Origin: Methylobacter luteus IMV-B-3098
GTDB taxonomy: Bacteria; Pseudomonadota; Gammaproteobacteria; Methylococcales; Methylomonadaceae
Reading direction: 5' to 3'
Assembly: GCF_000427625.1 (NCBI RefSeq)
Contig: NZ_KE386569.1
Location: 1,557,073 to 1,621,072, forward strand
DNA length: 64,000 nt
Shown here: positions 15,716-22,997 of the stretch, in pieces
Layout of the letters: each line of letters begins with the position of its first letter
Numbering within the stretch: the stretch's first letter is position 1
Program-made: the position numbers and the translations under genes
The notes under the pieces: generated by a model
Seen by the model: only the letters and a program-made list of their open reading frames with translations
Told to the model about the DNA's origin: nothing
Databases searched by the model: none

Positions 15716-16033
15716 TTATCTGCCTCTGGACTGCGCCTTCTCTAAAATGAGACTCCCATATTCATGCTCTTCCAGCTTGCCGGTTTTGCCGGCATCAACC
15801 GTATCAAAATGCCTGAGCAGCTCAGGATAGTCCGCCAGTTCATCCTTGGTCACATAGTGATCGCCATTCTTGTCTGCTTCCGCAAAAGTCGGCGATTTTT
15901 TTATGGCTTGCCCCTCTTCCATGGCGCCCGAGCCCATGCCCTCGGAATGTGCCGATTGAATGATACAGACAAGGCTGGCGCCAAAAACAACAGGCAGCCA
16001 CAATTTTTTCTTGAAAGAATTAAAGGTTTTCAT
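15716..16033 (-). CDS. Secreted EF-hand protein
   Basis: The 105-residue precursor has a signal region (KKLWLPVVFGASLVCIIQSA) followed by a small EF-hand domain. The first loop is canonical (DKNGDHYVTKDE). The second is weaker (DAGKTGKLEEHE) but keeps acidic residues at the first and last position. The protein should bind calcium in the periplasm. ATG 16033 follows TGAGGTCAAT; the frame open to 16111 has no site. The KKLWLPVVFGASL segment also occurs in the Gly-rich protein at 5489-6028. A weaker promoter-box-like stretch (GGAAACTGTTTCAG) lies about 51 bases before the ATG. Confidence 0.82.
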   Translation of the reverse strand: MKTFNSFKKKLWLPVVFGASLVCIIQSAHSEGMGSGAMEEGQAIKKSPTFAEADKNGDHYVTKDELADYPELLRHFDTVDAGKTGKLEEHEYGSLILEKAQSRGR

Positions 16034-16259
16034 ATTGACCTCAGCCGATGGTTTAATCTGCAAAAAAAATCTATCAACCGTACTGAAACAGTTTCCAGAC
16101 CATAATGCCATGTACCCATTGACACGTTTTCAAAATATCACCCCATTTCAACCTCAACCGAGGCCGGGACAATCGTTGAACCAGTGAAAAAACCACATGG
16201 ACAAGTTAACGGATTGCCCACGCTCATTCACTAGAAGGTACTAACATCCGGCCAGGCAT

Positions 16260-16694
16260 CTAACTGCTGAGCAGCCGATTGATCGCCCGGATATTCTCCT
16301 GCTGTGAAGCCACATACTTCGCCTGAATCAGCGCGCTCACCTCCGAAGGAATCTCGGGGTCCTGCGCCGCTTGCTCATAATCGTCCAGGCCGCTTTTTTC
16401 TCCGGCCAGCAATGCATTCAGCATGGCATCCTTACCCAGCAACTCGGCGCCGCTCATGACGGCTTCGGACCATGATCCCCATAAGCCGGAATCGCTGGTA
16501 GGGGTGCCGCCCATTTGCTGAATCTTTTCCTGCAGCTCGGAAACGGCTTCGGTATGTTCTTCATATATGGGCTCCAGATAGGCGATTTCCTTGCGTTGAT
16601 TCTCTTCTTCGAATTTTTCCAATGCTTGATGATAGGTCTCTGCCGCGGATAATTCGTTCTTTAGCAACTTCTCAACTTTGTCAATGCTTGCCAT
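16260..16694 (-). CDS. DUF2383-like ferritin-fold protein
   Basis: The 144-residue protein looks like a four-helix bundle of the PA2169/DUF2383 type. Helix 1 has LLKNELSAAETYHQALEKFE and helix 2 IAYLEPIYEEHTEAVSELQE. Gly-rich GGTPTSDSGLWGSWSEAVM and LLAGEKSGLDDYEQA follow. The Glu and His residues could bind a metal pair, but not all ligands of a true ferroxidase are evident. The ribosome site AGGAGTTTCAT precedes the ATG. It lies 36 bases downstream of the YflT-like gene and is probably co-transcribed. Confidence 0.82.
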   Translation of the reverse strand: MASIDKVEKLLKNELSAAETYHQALEKFEEENQRKEIAYLEPIYEEHTEAVSELQEKIQQMGGTPTSDSGLWGSWSEAVMSGAELLGKDAMLNALLAGEKSGLDDYEQAAQDPEIPSEVSALIQAKYVASQQENIRAINRLLSS

Positions 16695-16730
16695 ATGAAA
16701 CTCCTGATCTGATTTGGGTTAAAAAACAAT

Positions 16731-17255
16731 CTAATGATATTTTGCTTCAACTTCACCCGTGGTTGAGATGTCTTCGGCATTGGCTTCCTCAAAAATGTCT
16801 TTCACTTTTGAGCGCGCTTCCGACGTTTCCGTATGGACAGAAATCAGCGCATTGCCGCCGTGAATTCTGCCTTCATAACGCTTGGCCTCATACTCCGGAA
16901 TACCCATGCCGATCAGAGCGCCGGCCAGGCCGCCGGTAGCAGCACCAAGAGCCGCACCGCTTAAAGCGCCCATGATAGGTCCTGCGGCAATAAATGGCCC
17001 TATACCCGGAATAGCCAGCGAGCCAATGCCCGCCAGCCATCCCAATATGGCGCCTGTACCGATGCCTATAGTGCCCCCAATAGCCGTGCCTTCGGGTGAT
17101 TTGGTGTGTTTTTCATGACCGAATTCATGCTCACTGGTTTTATCCGGCAGCAGCACGGAAATATCGTTATTGTCGAAACCGGCCGCTTTCAGTTGACTGA
17201 CGATATGTTCCACCTGGTCGTTAGTTTGAGCGATACAAAAAACTGCTTTATTCAT
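16731..17255 (-). CDS. YflT/DUF1269-like stress protein with Gly-rich membrane core
   Basis: The 174-residue protein starts with a ferredoxin-like beta-alpha fold (MNKAVFCIAQTNDQVEHIVS, QLKAAGFDNNDISVLLPD). A long Gly/Ala-rich hydrophobic part follows (GGTIGIGTGAILGWLAGIG, IPGIGPFIAAGPIMGALSG and AALGAATGGLAGALIGMGIP), resembling glycine-zipper helices. The C-terminus returns to a small beta-alpha unit (RIHGGNALISVHTETSEARS). Families with this build are labelled general stress protein 17M/YflT. They probably bind membranes, but no function is known. The BON-domain gene ends 20 bases upstream. Confidence 0.75.
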   Translation of the reverse strand: MNKAVFCIAQTNDQVEHIVSQLKAAGFDNNDISVLLPDKTSEHEFGHEKHTKSPEGTAIGGTIGIGTGAILGWLAGIGSLAIPGIGPFIAAGPIMGALSGAALGAATGGLAGALIGMGIPEYEAKRYEGRIHGGNALISVHTETSEARSKVKDIFEEANAEDISTTGEVEAKYH

Positions 17256-17275
17256 GACATTCTCCTTACAACCGG

Positions 17276-17668
17276 TTACGGCGCTTTAATTTCAAGTTGG
17301 TTGTCAACCTGAGTCACGCCTGACGTTTTCTGAGCGATGGATTGCAGTTTGGTTTTTTCCGCCGCGCTGTTGACGGGCCCGCGTAAAGTTACCATACCGT
17401 TGCGCGTGATAATCTTCACATTATGAGCGTTGACAGACAGCGACTCATCGTCGGTAATGGCTCTGCGAATATTTGCCGTGACCTGGAGATCGCTCTCATT
17501 TTGAAGCTGGTCTTCAGGTGTCAATGTTGTATCGCCTCTATCGCGTACATTGCGCTCGGTATTTTCGGCAGGGTTGCCGGTAGTCCCAGCTTCGGCTCTG
17601 GTCAGACCTGTGATCAGCATTAAACCGGCCGCCAATGTCAAGGTCAGTAGTGATAATCGTTTTGACAT
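17276..17668 (-). CDS. Secreted BON-domain protein
   Basis: The 130-residue precursor has a signal peptide (LSLLTLTLAAGLMLITGLTRA, cleavage near AEA). One BON domain spans about 58-130 (SDLQVTANIRRAITDDESLS, NGMVTLRGPVNSAAEKTKLQ, GVTQVDNQLEI). It has no lipobox Cys and should be periplasmic like OsmY, which has two BON domains. It probably starts a three-gene transcript with the YflT-like and DUF2383-like genes. Confidence 0.88.
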   Translation of the reverse strand: MSKRLSLLTLTLAAGLMLITGLTRAEAGTTGNPAENTERNVRDRGDTTLTPEDQLQNESDLQVTANIRRAITDDESLSVNAHNVKIITRNGMVTLRGPVNSAAEKTKLQSIAQKTSGVTQVDNQLEIKAP

Positions 17669-18115
17669 AGTGATTCTCCTTAAATAAAAACTTTATTAGT
17701 TTCGAGGCCCATTTGCCCTCCCAGCCAGCCTTTCCATTTACAAAACAATTTCTCATCAGTAACTTAAGATTAAGAACAATAATTGTCGCGAGCCTATCCA
17801 CTAAGATGCACAGCTTCCGCCATTTCTGAAAGCAAGGTCCGGTTACAGCGCTGGAAAAGAAAACTTTGGCGATTCTGGTAAATTTGCATTGACCCATGAC
17901 GGCGCTACGCTCTTGCGCAACGCCGTCACCATTAACATTAAGTCGACGCGTTGTCGGTGTCCCGTCAAATGCCTGTCTTTCTCAAGAAGATCCGGACAAC
18001 TTAATCGGTCTTGCGGCAACGCGTAAACGTCATGTACATCTTTAATCGCTAGGGTTTCTTTGCCTCCCCTTTTTTCTAAAGATGGCTGTTTTTTATGAAA
18101 CACGCCGGGCTCGAT
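17669..18115. other. Intergenic region, no gene seen
   Basis: About 450 bases lie between the BON gene and the second DUF883 gene. Minus-strand frames at 17538-17897 and 17843-18103 have no ribosome site and no family features. A GACGGCG/CGCCGTC stem (17898-17927) is the only clear structure. Confidence 0.4.
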
Positions 18116-18373
18116 CTAGCGATGGCCCATCAGGCGGCTCAATATAAACCCGCTGCCAAGCGCTATGCCTAACGATGTCACCGGATTTTCGCGTACATAC
18201 TCGCGCGCATGCTCCATCAGACGTTCTTGAGCATCCATCATTTGCTCGCTCTTCTCGCTGAGGGTTTCCGCGGCTCTATGAGTGACTTCGGCGGCTCTAT
18301 CCACGGCTTCATGTGCGCCGGCTTTAACGCGTTCAACAGTTTCGCCGGTATTACCTTGTCTTGTCGTTTCCAT
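18116..18373 (-). CDS. DUF883 (YqjD/ElaB-like) protein, second copy
   Basis: The 85-residue protein is a long helix with heptad-like Ala and Glu (AGAHEAVDRAAEVTHRAAET) and ends in REYVRENPVTSLGIALGSGF, the DUF883 anchor motif. It is a clear paralogue of the protein at 15371-15616 in the C-terminal half (QERLMEHAREYVREN versus EEQLMEDARDYIREH). It lacks the neighbouring YqjE and YqjK genes. GGAGAACATT precedes the ATG. A loose match to the promoter box lies 44 bases upstream. Confidence 0.88.
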   Translation of the reverse strand: METTRQGNTGETVERVKAGAHEAVDRAAEVTHRAAETLSEKSEQMMDAQERLMEHAREYVRENPVTSLGIALGSGFILSRLMGHR

Positions 18374-18500
18374 AATGTTCTCCAGTATTGATAAGTTATA
18401 AGATCATAAAGATCTCAAAAAAAGTGCCCGTATGTGACACATGCTGTTTGCTCCGCTTCTGGATGCCGAGACTCAGCGGCCAGAATCATTGGAGTAGAAG

Positions 18501-18578
18501 TTAATTAAAGATCAGATAAATAATGACCAGCACAAACACTGGTACACCCAATAACCATCCAAGCACATATTTACCCAT
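18501..18578 (-). CDS. 25-residue single-pass membrane peptide
   Basis: The product is MGKYVLGWLLGVPVFVLVII plus YLIFN, one hydrophobic helix. A strong ribosome site (TTTAGGAG, 8 bases before the ATG) supports it. Tiny membrane peptides with a GWLLGVP core are frequent near DUF883 and BON genes. A copy of the palindromic element lies 178 bases upstream. Function is unknown. Confidence 0.65.
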   Translation of the reverse strand: MGKYVLGWLLGVPVFVLVIIYLIFN

Positions 18579-18755
18579 AATATGTCTCCTAAACAGGTAG
18601 GACTTATTGCCTCTATCCCCGTTTCGTGCCTGCCAGTTACTGACAGGCTGGAATAGTGGTAACAAGATGCTGTCATCAAACTATTTTTTCCGCTATTTCA
18701 CGCGGCTTAACTGTGATGCATCTTGTATGACATGATAGATATAAAATGCCGTATA

Positions 18756-18775
18756 GTCGGTTCGATAACGCACAT
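18756..18775 (-). promoter_or_regulatory. Palindromic upstream element (copy 7)
   Basis: The plus strand reads GTCGGTTCGATAACGCACAT, 178 bases before the ATG of the 25-residue peptide. It shares about three quarters of its bases with the best copy. Confidence 0.42.
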
Positions 18776-18817
18776 AAAAATTCGTGCTGTACCCTTGCTG
18801 GCGGACGTGGTTGTATA

Positions 18818-18836
18818 CCGCGACCTTATGTCGCGG
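18818..18836. terminator. Stem-loop after the sorbosone dehydrogenase-like gene
   Basis: CCGCGAC pairs perfectly with GTCGCGG around CTTAT, 9 bases past the stop at 18845. There is no long T-run, so its strength as a terminator is uncertain. Confidence 0.5.
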
Positions 18837-18844
18837 AAAGAGGT

Positions 18845-19987
18845 CTAATGATTGCCGTAGCTGATTCGGTATATCGCGCCCGATTTGTCGTCGGAAACCA
18901 TCAGTGCACCGTCCGGCGCGACGATGACGTCAACCGGTCGTCCCCAGGCGGAATTTCCTTGCAGCCAGCCCTCGGCGAAAGGCTCGTACTTCACCGCCTC
19001 ATTCCCGGCGAACGTGACCATGCTGACCCGGTAACCCAGCTTGGAACTGCGGTTCCACGAACCGTGCTCGGCGATAAAAATACGGTTCTGATAGGAGACC
19101 GGAAACTGATGCCCCGTATAAAACCGCATGCCCAACGCCGCGACATGAGGGCCCAGCCTTTGCGCGGGTCCGGTGAATTCTGAACAGGGATTGCGAAGAC
19201 CGAATACCGGATCGGGCAGTTCGCCGGCATGGCAATAGGGATAGCCGAAATGCATACCCGCCACGGGCGCATGATTGAGTTCGTCGGGCGGCGCATCATC
19301 ACCCAGCAGATCGCGGCCATTGTCGGTAAACCACAGTTCATGCGTGTCCGGATGCCAGTCATATCCGACCGAGTTGCGTATGCCGCGCGCGAACACTTCA
19401 GCCTTGCCGTTGCTGTCGATGCGAATGATGATGCCGTAGCGATCAGCCTCCGGCATACAGATATTGCACGGCACGCCAATCGATACATACAGCTTGCCGT
19501 CGGGTCCGAAATGCATGACGCGCAAGCCGTGGTGGGCATATTTGAGACCAAGGTCATAAATGACCCGGGGCGCCGGCGGCTGGGCGAGACGGTTTTCCAC
19601 ATCATCGAACCGCACTATGCGACTGCGCTCCGCCACATACAGAGAGCCATCCCTGAAGGCGACGCCATGCGGGTTCTGCAAGCCCTCGGCAATCACGAGC
19701 ACGCCACCTTCATCACCGTTGCGCGCAGGGATGGCATAGACCTTACCTTCTTTATAAGTACCGACAAACAGCGTGCCCTTGTCTCCAAACGCCAGGGTCC
19801 GCGCGCCGGGCACATTGTCCTCATATATTGAGATAGAGAATCCGGCCGGCAGCGATATCCGGTCCAGTCGGGCACCGGGCGTAAAGGAACAGGCGCTCAT
19901 TGAGGTCAGCAGCAGGGCCATGCAAGCACCCTTGTTCAGTCTGACAACCCCTGACCGAATGCTGCTTTTAAAGCAATGATTCCGCAT
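18845..19987 (-). CDS. PQQ-type sorbosone/glucose dehydrogenase-like lipoprotein
   Basis: The 380-residue precursor has a lipoprotein signal ending LLLTSMSAC (Cys33). The rest forms a six-bladed beta-propeller of the soluble glucose/sorbosone dehydrogenase type. Blade motifs include GARTLAFGDKGTLFVGTYKE, LQNPHGVAFRDGSLYVAE, HHGLRVMHFGPDGKLYVSIG, GIRNSVGYDWHPDTHELWFT and FIAEHGSWNR. Members use pyrroloquinoline quinone and Ca2+ to oxidise sugars in the periplasm; activity here is inferred. The ATG overlaps the BON stop by one base (TAATG), so it is translated with the BON and ferritin-like genes. Two Cys motifs (CNIC, CSEF) are extra. Confidence 0.82.
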   Translation of the reverse strand: MRNHCFKSSIRSGVVRLNKGACMALLLTSMSACSFTPGARLDRISLPAGFSISIYEDNVPGARTLAFGDKGTLFVGTYKEGKVYAIPARNGDEGGVLVIAEGLQNPHGVAFRDGSLYVAERSRIVRFDDVENRLAQPPAPRVIYDLGLKYAHHGLRVMHFGPDGKLYVSIGVPCNICMPEADRYGIIIRIDSNGKAEVFARGIRNSVGYDWHPDTHELWFTDNGRDLLGDDAPPDELNHAPVAGMHFGYPYCHAGELPDPVFGLRNPCSEFTGPAQRLGPHVAALGMRFYTGHQFPVSYQNRIFIAEHGSWNRSSKLGYRVSMVTFAGNEAVKYEPFAEGWLQGNSAWGRPVDVIVAPDGALMVSDDKSGAIYRISYGNH

Positions 19988-20313
19988 TAGGGCTCCTGCA
20001 CAATAAGATCATTATCCACGGATTCCACGTCGTCGACCTGTTCGGTGATAGCCTGCGCGCGCTGTTTCTGATCCGGTAACGATACCGTGCCGCTAAGCCG
20101 GACAGTTCCCAGATAGGCCTCGACCTGGACAGGCGCGCGCCGGATTTGCGGGTCGGCAAGCAGCGCACCTTTGATTTCGGCGATCAACTCCTGATCTTTT
20201 TGATATTCCTGCTCCTGAAAATAAAGACGAACAAGTTCGCCATATCCACAGCCGGCGATCTGGGCTGAAGCGGCTGACAGCGCGATGAGCGTTGCCAGGC
20301 TCGATAGTTTCAC
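19987..20313 (-). CDS. BON-domain lipoprotein of the ferritin-like operon
   Basis: The 108-residue precursor has a lipoprotein signal (LATLIALSAASAQIAGC, Cys22) and a single BON domain (ELIAEIKGALLADPQIRRAP, LGTVRLSGTVSLPDQKQRAQ, DVESVDNDLIV). It sits between a ferritin-like gene, which it overlaps by 4 bases, and the sorbosone dehydrogenase-like gene, which it overlaps by one. The close packing suggests the three work together at the envelope. The BON part may bring the propeller lipoprotein to the membrane, but that is inference. Confidence 0.86.
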   Translation of the reverse strand: MKLSSLATLIALSAASAQIAGCGYGELVRLYFQEQEYQKDQELIAEIKGALLADPQIRRAPVQVEAYLGTVRLSGTVSLPDQKQRAQAITEQVDDVESVDNDLIVQEP

Positions 20314-20861
20314 GAACCCGCTTCCGCCGACCGCCCCTGCAATAGATCGACCAGTTCGTCGGCATGCTCCTCCTCCACGGCCAGGATGCCTTCGAGTATG
20401 TTGCGCGTGGTCGGATCGCGCTCGCCGATGTACTGGACCATCTCGCGGTAGCTGTCGATGGCGATGCGCTCCGCCACCAGATCTTCCTCGATCATATCGA
20501 CCAGCGAATCGCCTTCGACGTATTCCGCATGGCTGCGGCCGGACAGGCTGTCCGGCGAGAAATCGGGCTCGCCGCCCAACTGTACGATACGTCGCGCAAT
20601 CTGATCGGCATGCCCCAGTTCCTCATTGGCGTGCACGAGAAACTCGTCAGCGATACTCCTGGACTGGATGCCCTGGGCCATAAAATAGTGGCGGCGGTAA
20701 CGCAGCACGCAGACCAGTTCCGTGGCCAGCGCGTCATTGAGCAGTTTGATGACTGTCTGCGCATCGGCCGCATAGCCGGCCGTTACCGCGCCGTCGTCAA
20801 TATGCTGGCGTGCTTGCTGGCGCAGGGTCTGGACATCGGTCATATGATTTTTCTTGGACAT
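20310..20861 (-). CDS. Bacterioferritin-like ferritin-fold protein
   Basis: The 183-residue protein has a ferritin fold with the expected Glu and His ligands (LNDALATELVCVLRYRRHYF, EFLVHANEELGHADQIARRI, MIEEDLVAERIAIDSYREM, ILEGILAVEEEHADELVDLL). All four helices carry the metal-binding Glu or ExxH, so a di-iron centre is likely. Proteins of this class store iron or protect against peroxide. I chose ATG 20861, preceded by AGAGGTCTCC; an upstream ATG at 20882 and an internal one at 20840 are possible. It is the first gene of an operon with a BON lipoprotein and a sorbosone dehydrogenase-like protein. Confidence 0.85.
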   Translation of the reverse strand: MSKKNHMTDVQTLRQQARQHIDDGAVTAGYAADAQTVIKLLNDALATELVCVLRYRRHYFMAQGIQSRSIADEFLVHANEELGHADQIARRIVQLGGEPDFSPDSLSGRSHAEYVEGDSLVDMIEEDLVAERIAIDSYREMVQYIGERDPTTRNILEGILAVEEEHADELVDLLQGRSAEAGS

Positions 20862-20905
20862 GGAGACCTCTCTGTTCGGCATCTGATCGTGCGTTTAATA
20901 ATAAT

Positions 20906-20937
20906 CCGCGGGCCTCTGCTTACGCAGTGGCCCGTGG
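20906..20937 (-). terminator. Terminator-like stem-loop after the BON gene at 20.9 kb
   Basis: CCGCGGGCCTCTGC pairs with GCAGTGGCCCGTGG around TTAC, with two mismatches. On the minus strand it is followed by ATTATTATTAAA. It lies 11 bases past the stop at 20948. Confidence 0.6.
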
Positions 20938-20947
20938 TCCATCAAAC

Positions 20948-21295
20948 TTATCTATACCCAGTCTCTCTAAGCCGCATATCATTTTTTACCGATCTGACAC
21001 CCTCAACTCTTTGAGCAACCTCGACCGCTCTGGTGATAGCGTCCCGAGATTCGACGAAACCGCTTAATTGCACATTGCCTTGATGTGTTTCAACGTTGAT
21101 TTCGGCGGAATCCAGGCCAGGCTCGTTAAATATGGCCGCTTTCACCTTGGTGGTAATGGCGCTGTCATCAAAGTACTGGCCGGTGGCGCTTCTTCCGGCC
21201 AGCGTATCAGAGCCTTCATCGGTCGTCGCGCACCCGGCTATCAATGCCAACATCAGAGCCAGAAAAAATGCTGAACAATGCTTGATTGATTTCAT
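20948..21295 (-). CDS. BON-domain lipoprotein, OsmY-like
   Basis: The 115-residue precursor has a lipobox (LALIAGC, Cys22) and one BON domain (FDDSAITTKVKAAIFNEPGL, INVETHQGNVQLSGFVESRD, VEGVRSVKNDMRL). It is a single-BON relative of OsmY. It is the first gene of the minus-strand island in this direction and has its own terminator-like stem-loop. A ribosome site (TCTGGAGAATTAGCT) precedes the ATG. Confidence 0.88.
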   Translation of the reverse strand: MKSIKHCSAFFLALMLALIAGCATTDEGSDTLAGRSATGQYFDDSAITTKVKAAIFNEPGLDSAEINVETHQGNVQLSGFVESRDAITRAVEVAQRVEGVRSVKNDMRLRETGYR

Positions 21296-22153
21296 AGCTA
21301 ATTCTCCAGATGAATAATTAAATGATGACGGTCAATTCGATCACGATTTATACCCGGATACTAGATGGCGCCTACCCTTGGAGCGAAACGGCAATGCATC
21401 GTCAGGCAAAGGCTATGCGTCAATATGAGCTATCTGTTTGCGATGTTTGACCCATGCCATCCAGGCTTAATAAACAACATACCCAAAGGATTCAGTTATT
21501 TCGGCAGAAAACCGGCTCTGTCGCAAAGACTGAGCGTAATGCATGACCTAAAGTAACTCTAGATCTAAAATTAGACGACGTCGGTTCGGTGTCGAACATA
21601 ACGTTTTGCGTTATTTACTGATGCTATGCGACTGCAGGGTCAAATTGGCCTGGAACGCCTGCTGTCGGCATTCGACCTTAAAAAGTCCGGGATACCGGAA
21701 ATGACATGCCCTACGAATACCTTCCGGGGCACAAATGAATTCGCTGTCTGTCGCTCCGCCTCTTCCTTAGCTCGCTTAGCGCAATCGAACAACACCAAAC
21801 TATCGATCAGCGCGGCCTGCAAACTGCCGCAAAAAACTTTTCCGCCTTGATGGCGGCCATTCCGGGATTCAAAGCCCATTATTTGGTTTTCAACCCTAAA
21901 AAATAACTGAAATTCGAAGTAAAGTCTGTGCGGTTTCGAACAGATAACTGTTTATTGAACCTTACCTTTTTGTCATGTTCTACACGCTTAAACGGGCTTT
22001 TACTTTAGAGTGAGCTCATTAAATGCTTCTTTGACTTTTTGTGTTTATATTAAAAAATCCTTAATAAACATAACATTAAGTATTCGTGCTTATTGTCCTA
22101 ATCCTTCAGCCAAAGGACAATGCCTCGCAATTCAAACCAGCCAAAGTTTAATT
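21296..22153. other. Long region without a supported gene
   Basis: The stretch holds a decayed copy of the MITE-like repeat (21617-21746) and AT-rich sequence upstream of the Crp-type regulator. A minus-strand frame at 21640-21879 (KVFCGSLQAALIDSLVLFDC) reads somewhat like protein, but it runs through the repeat and has no start signal I trust. Confidence 0.4.
21617..21746. repeat. MITE-like dispersed repeat, partial copy 2
   Basis: ACTGATGCTATGCG (21617-21630) is followed at once by ACTGCAGGGTCAAATTGG, as in copy 1. GAATACCTTCCGGGGCACAA and ATGAATTCGC mark the far part. The centre is diverged. Confidence 0.5.
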
Positions 22154-22921
22154 ATGTCCATGCATAATCCTCGACAAAATTATCTTATTAATGCATTGCC
22201 TCCGCTCATCTTCGAACGCTTGGCGCCGCACCTGGAACTGGTTCCGATGCCCCTCGGGGAAGCACTTTACGAATCCGGCGACCCTTTGCATCATGTCTAT
22301 TTTCCTACGACTTGCATTGTGTCGTTGCTTTACGTGCTGGAAAATGGCGCTTCGGCCGAAATTGCCGTGGTCGGTAATGAAGGCATGGTAGGGGTAGCCC
22401 TGTTCATGGGGGGCGGAACCATGCCTAATCGGGCGGTCGTGCAGAGCGCGGGGCACGCCTATCGTTTGAAGGGGAATATCCTCAGGCAGGAATTCAATCG
22501 TTCCGGCGGACGCCGCTATGGCATGCTGCATCAATTGTTGTTGCATTATACGCAGGCATTGATGACACAGACATCGCAGACAGCCGTCTGCAACCGGCAT
22601 CATTCAGTAGACCAGCAATTGTGTCGTTGGTTGTTGCTGAGCCTGGACCGACTGCCCTCGAATGAATTAACCATGACCCAGGAATTAATTGCCAACATGC
22701 TCGGCGTACGGCGCGAAGGCGTCACGGAGGCGGCCGGCAAGCTGCAGCAAGCGGGGTTAATCCATTATAGCCGCGGCCATATCACTATAAAGGACAGGCC
22801 TGGGCTGGAGGAGCGGGTCTGCGAATGTTACAAGGTGGTCAAACAGGAGTTTGATCGCTTGCTGCCTTCCGACCACGCTCAGATTCATGCCCAGTTCCGT
22901 TCGGTAAGATATGCCCGCTAA
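22154..22921 (+). CDS. Crp/Fnr-family transcription regulator
   Basis: The 255-residue protein has an N-terminal cyclic-nucleotide-like sensor domain (LGEALYESGDPLHHVYFPTT, VVGNEGMVGVALFMGGG) and a C-terminal winged HTH (TMTQELIANMLGVRREGVTE). The sensor part lacks the Cys cluster of Fnr and the Arg/Ser set of a clear cAMP site, so its ligand is unknown. This subgroup, with CIVSLLYVLENGASAEIAVV, is common in proteobacteria and often stands alone. I chose ATG 22154 because upstream codons (from 22010) are AT-rich and give no family sequence. Confidence 0.85.
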   Translation: MSMHNPRQNYLINALPPLIFERLAPHLELVPMPLGEALYESGDPLHHVYFPTTCIVSLLYVLENGASAEIAVVGNEGMVGVALFMGGGTMPNRAVVQSAGHAYRLKGNILRQEFNRSGGRRYGMLHQLLLHYTQALMTQTSQTAVCNRHHSVDQQLCRWLLLSLDRLPSNELTMTQELIANMLGVRREGVTEAAGKLQQAGLIHYSRGHITIKDRPGLEERVCECYKVVKQEFDRLLPSDHAQIHAQFRSVRYAR

Positions 22922-22997
22922 GCCGGAAAACAGGCTGTGGAAGCATTTCGCGAGAAATAATCAGACACGCCATGTACCTTGCTTTCACAGCCGCGCG

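Noticed and set aside
17843-18103. 86-residue minus-strand frame before the second DUF883 gene
   Set aside because: The start codon has no ribosome site and the sequence shows no domain or signal.
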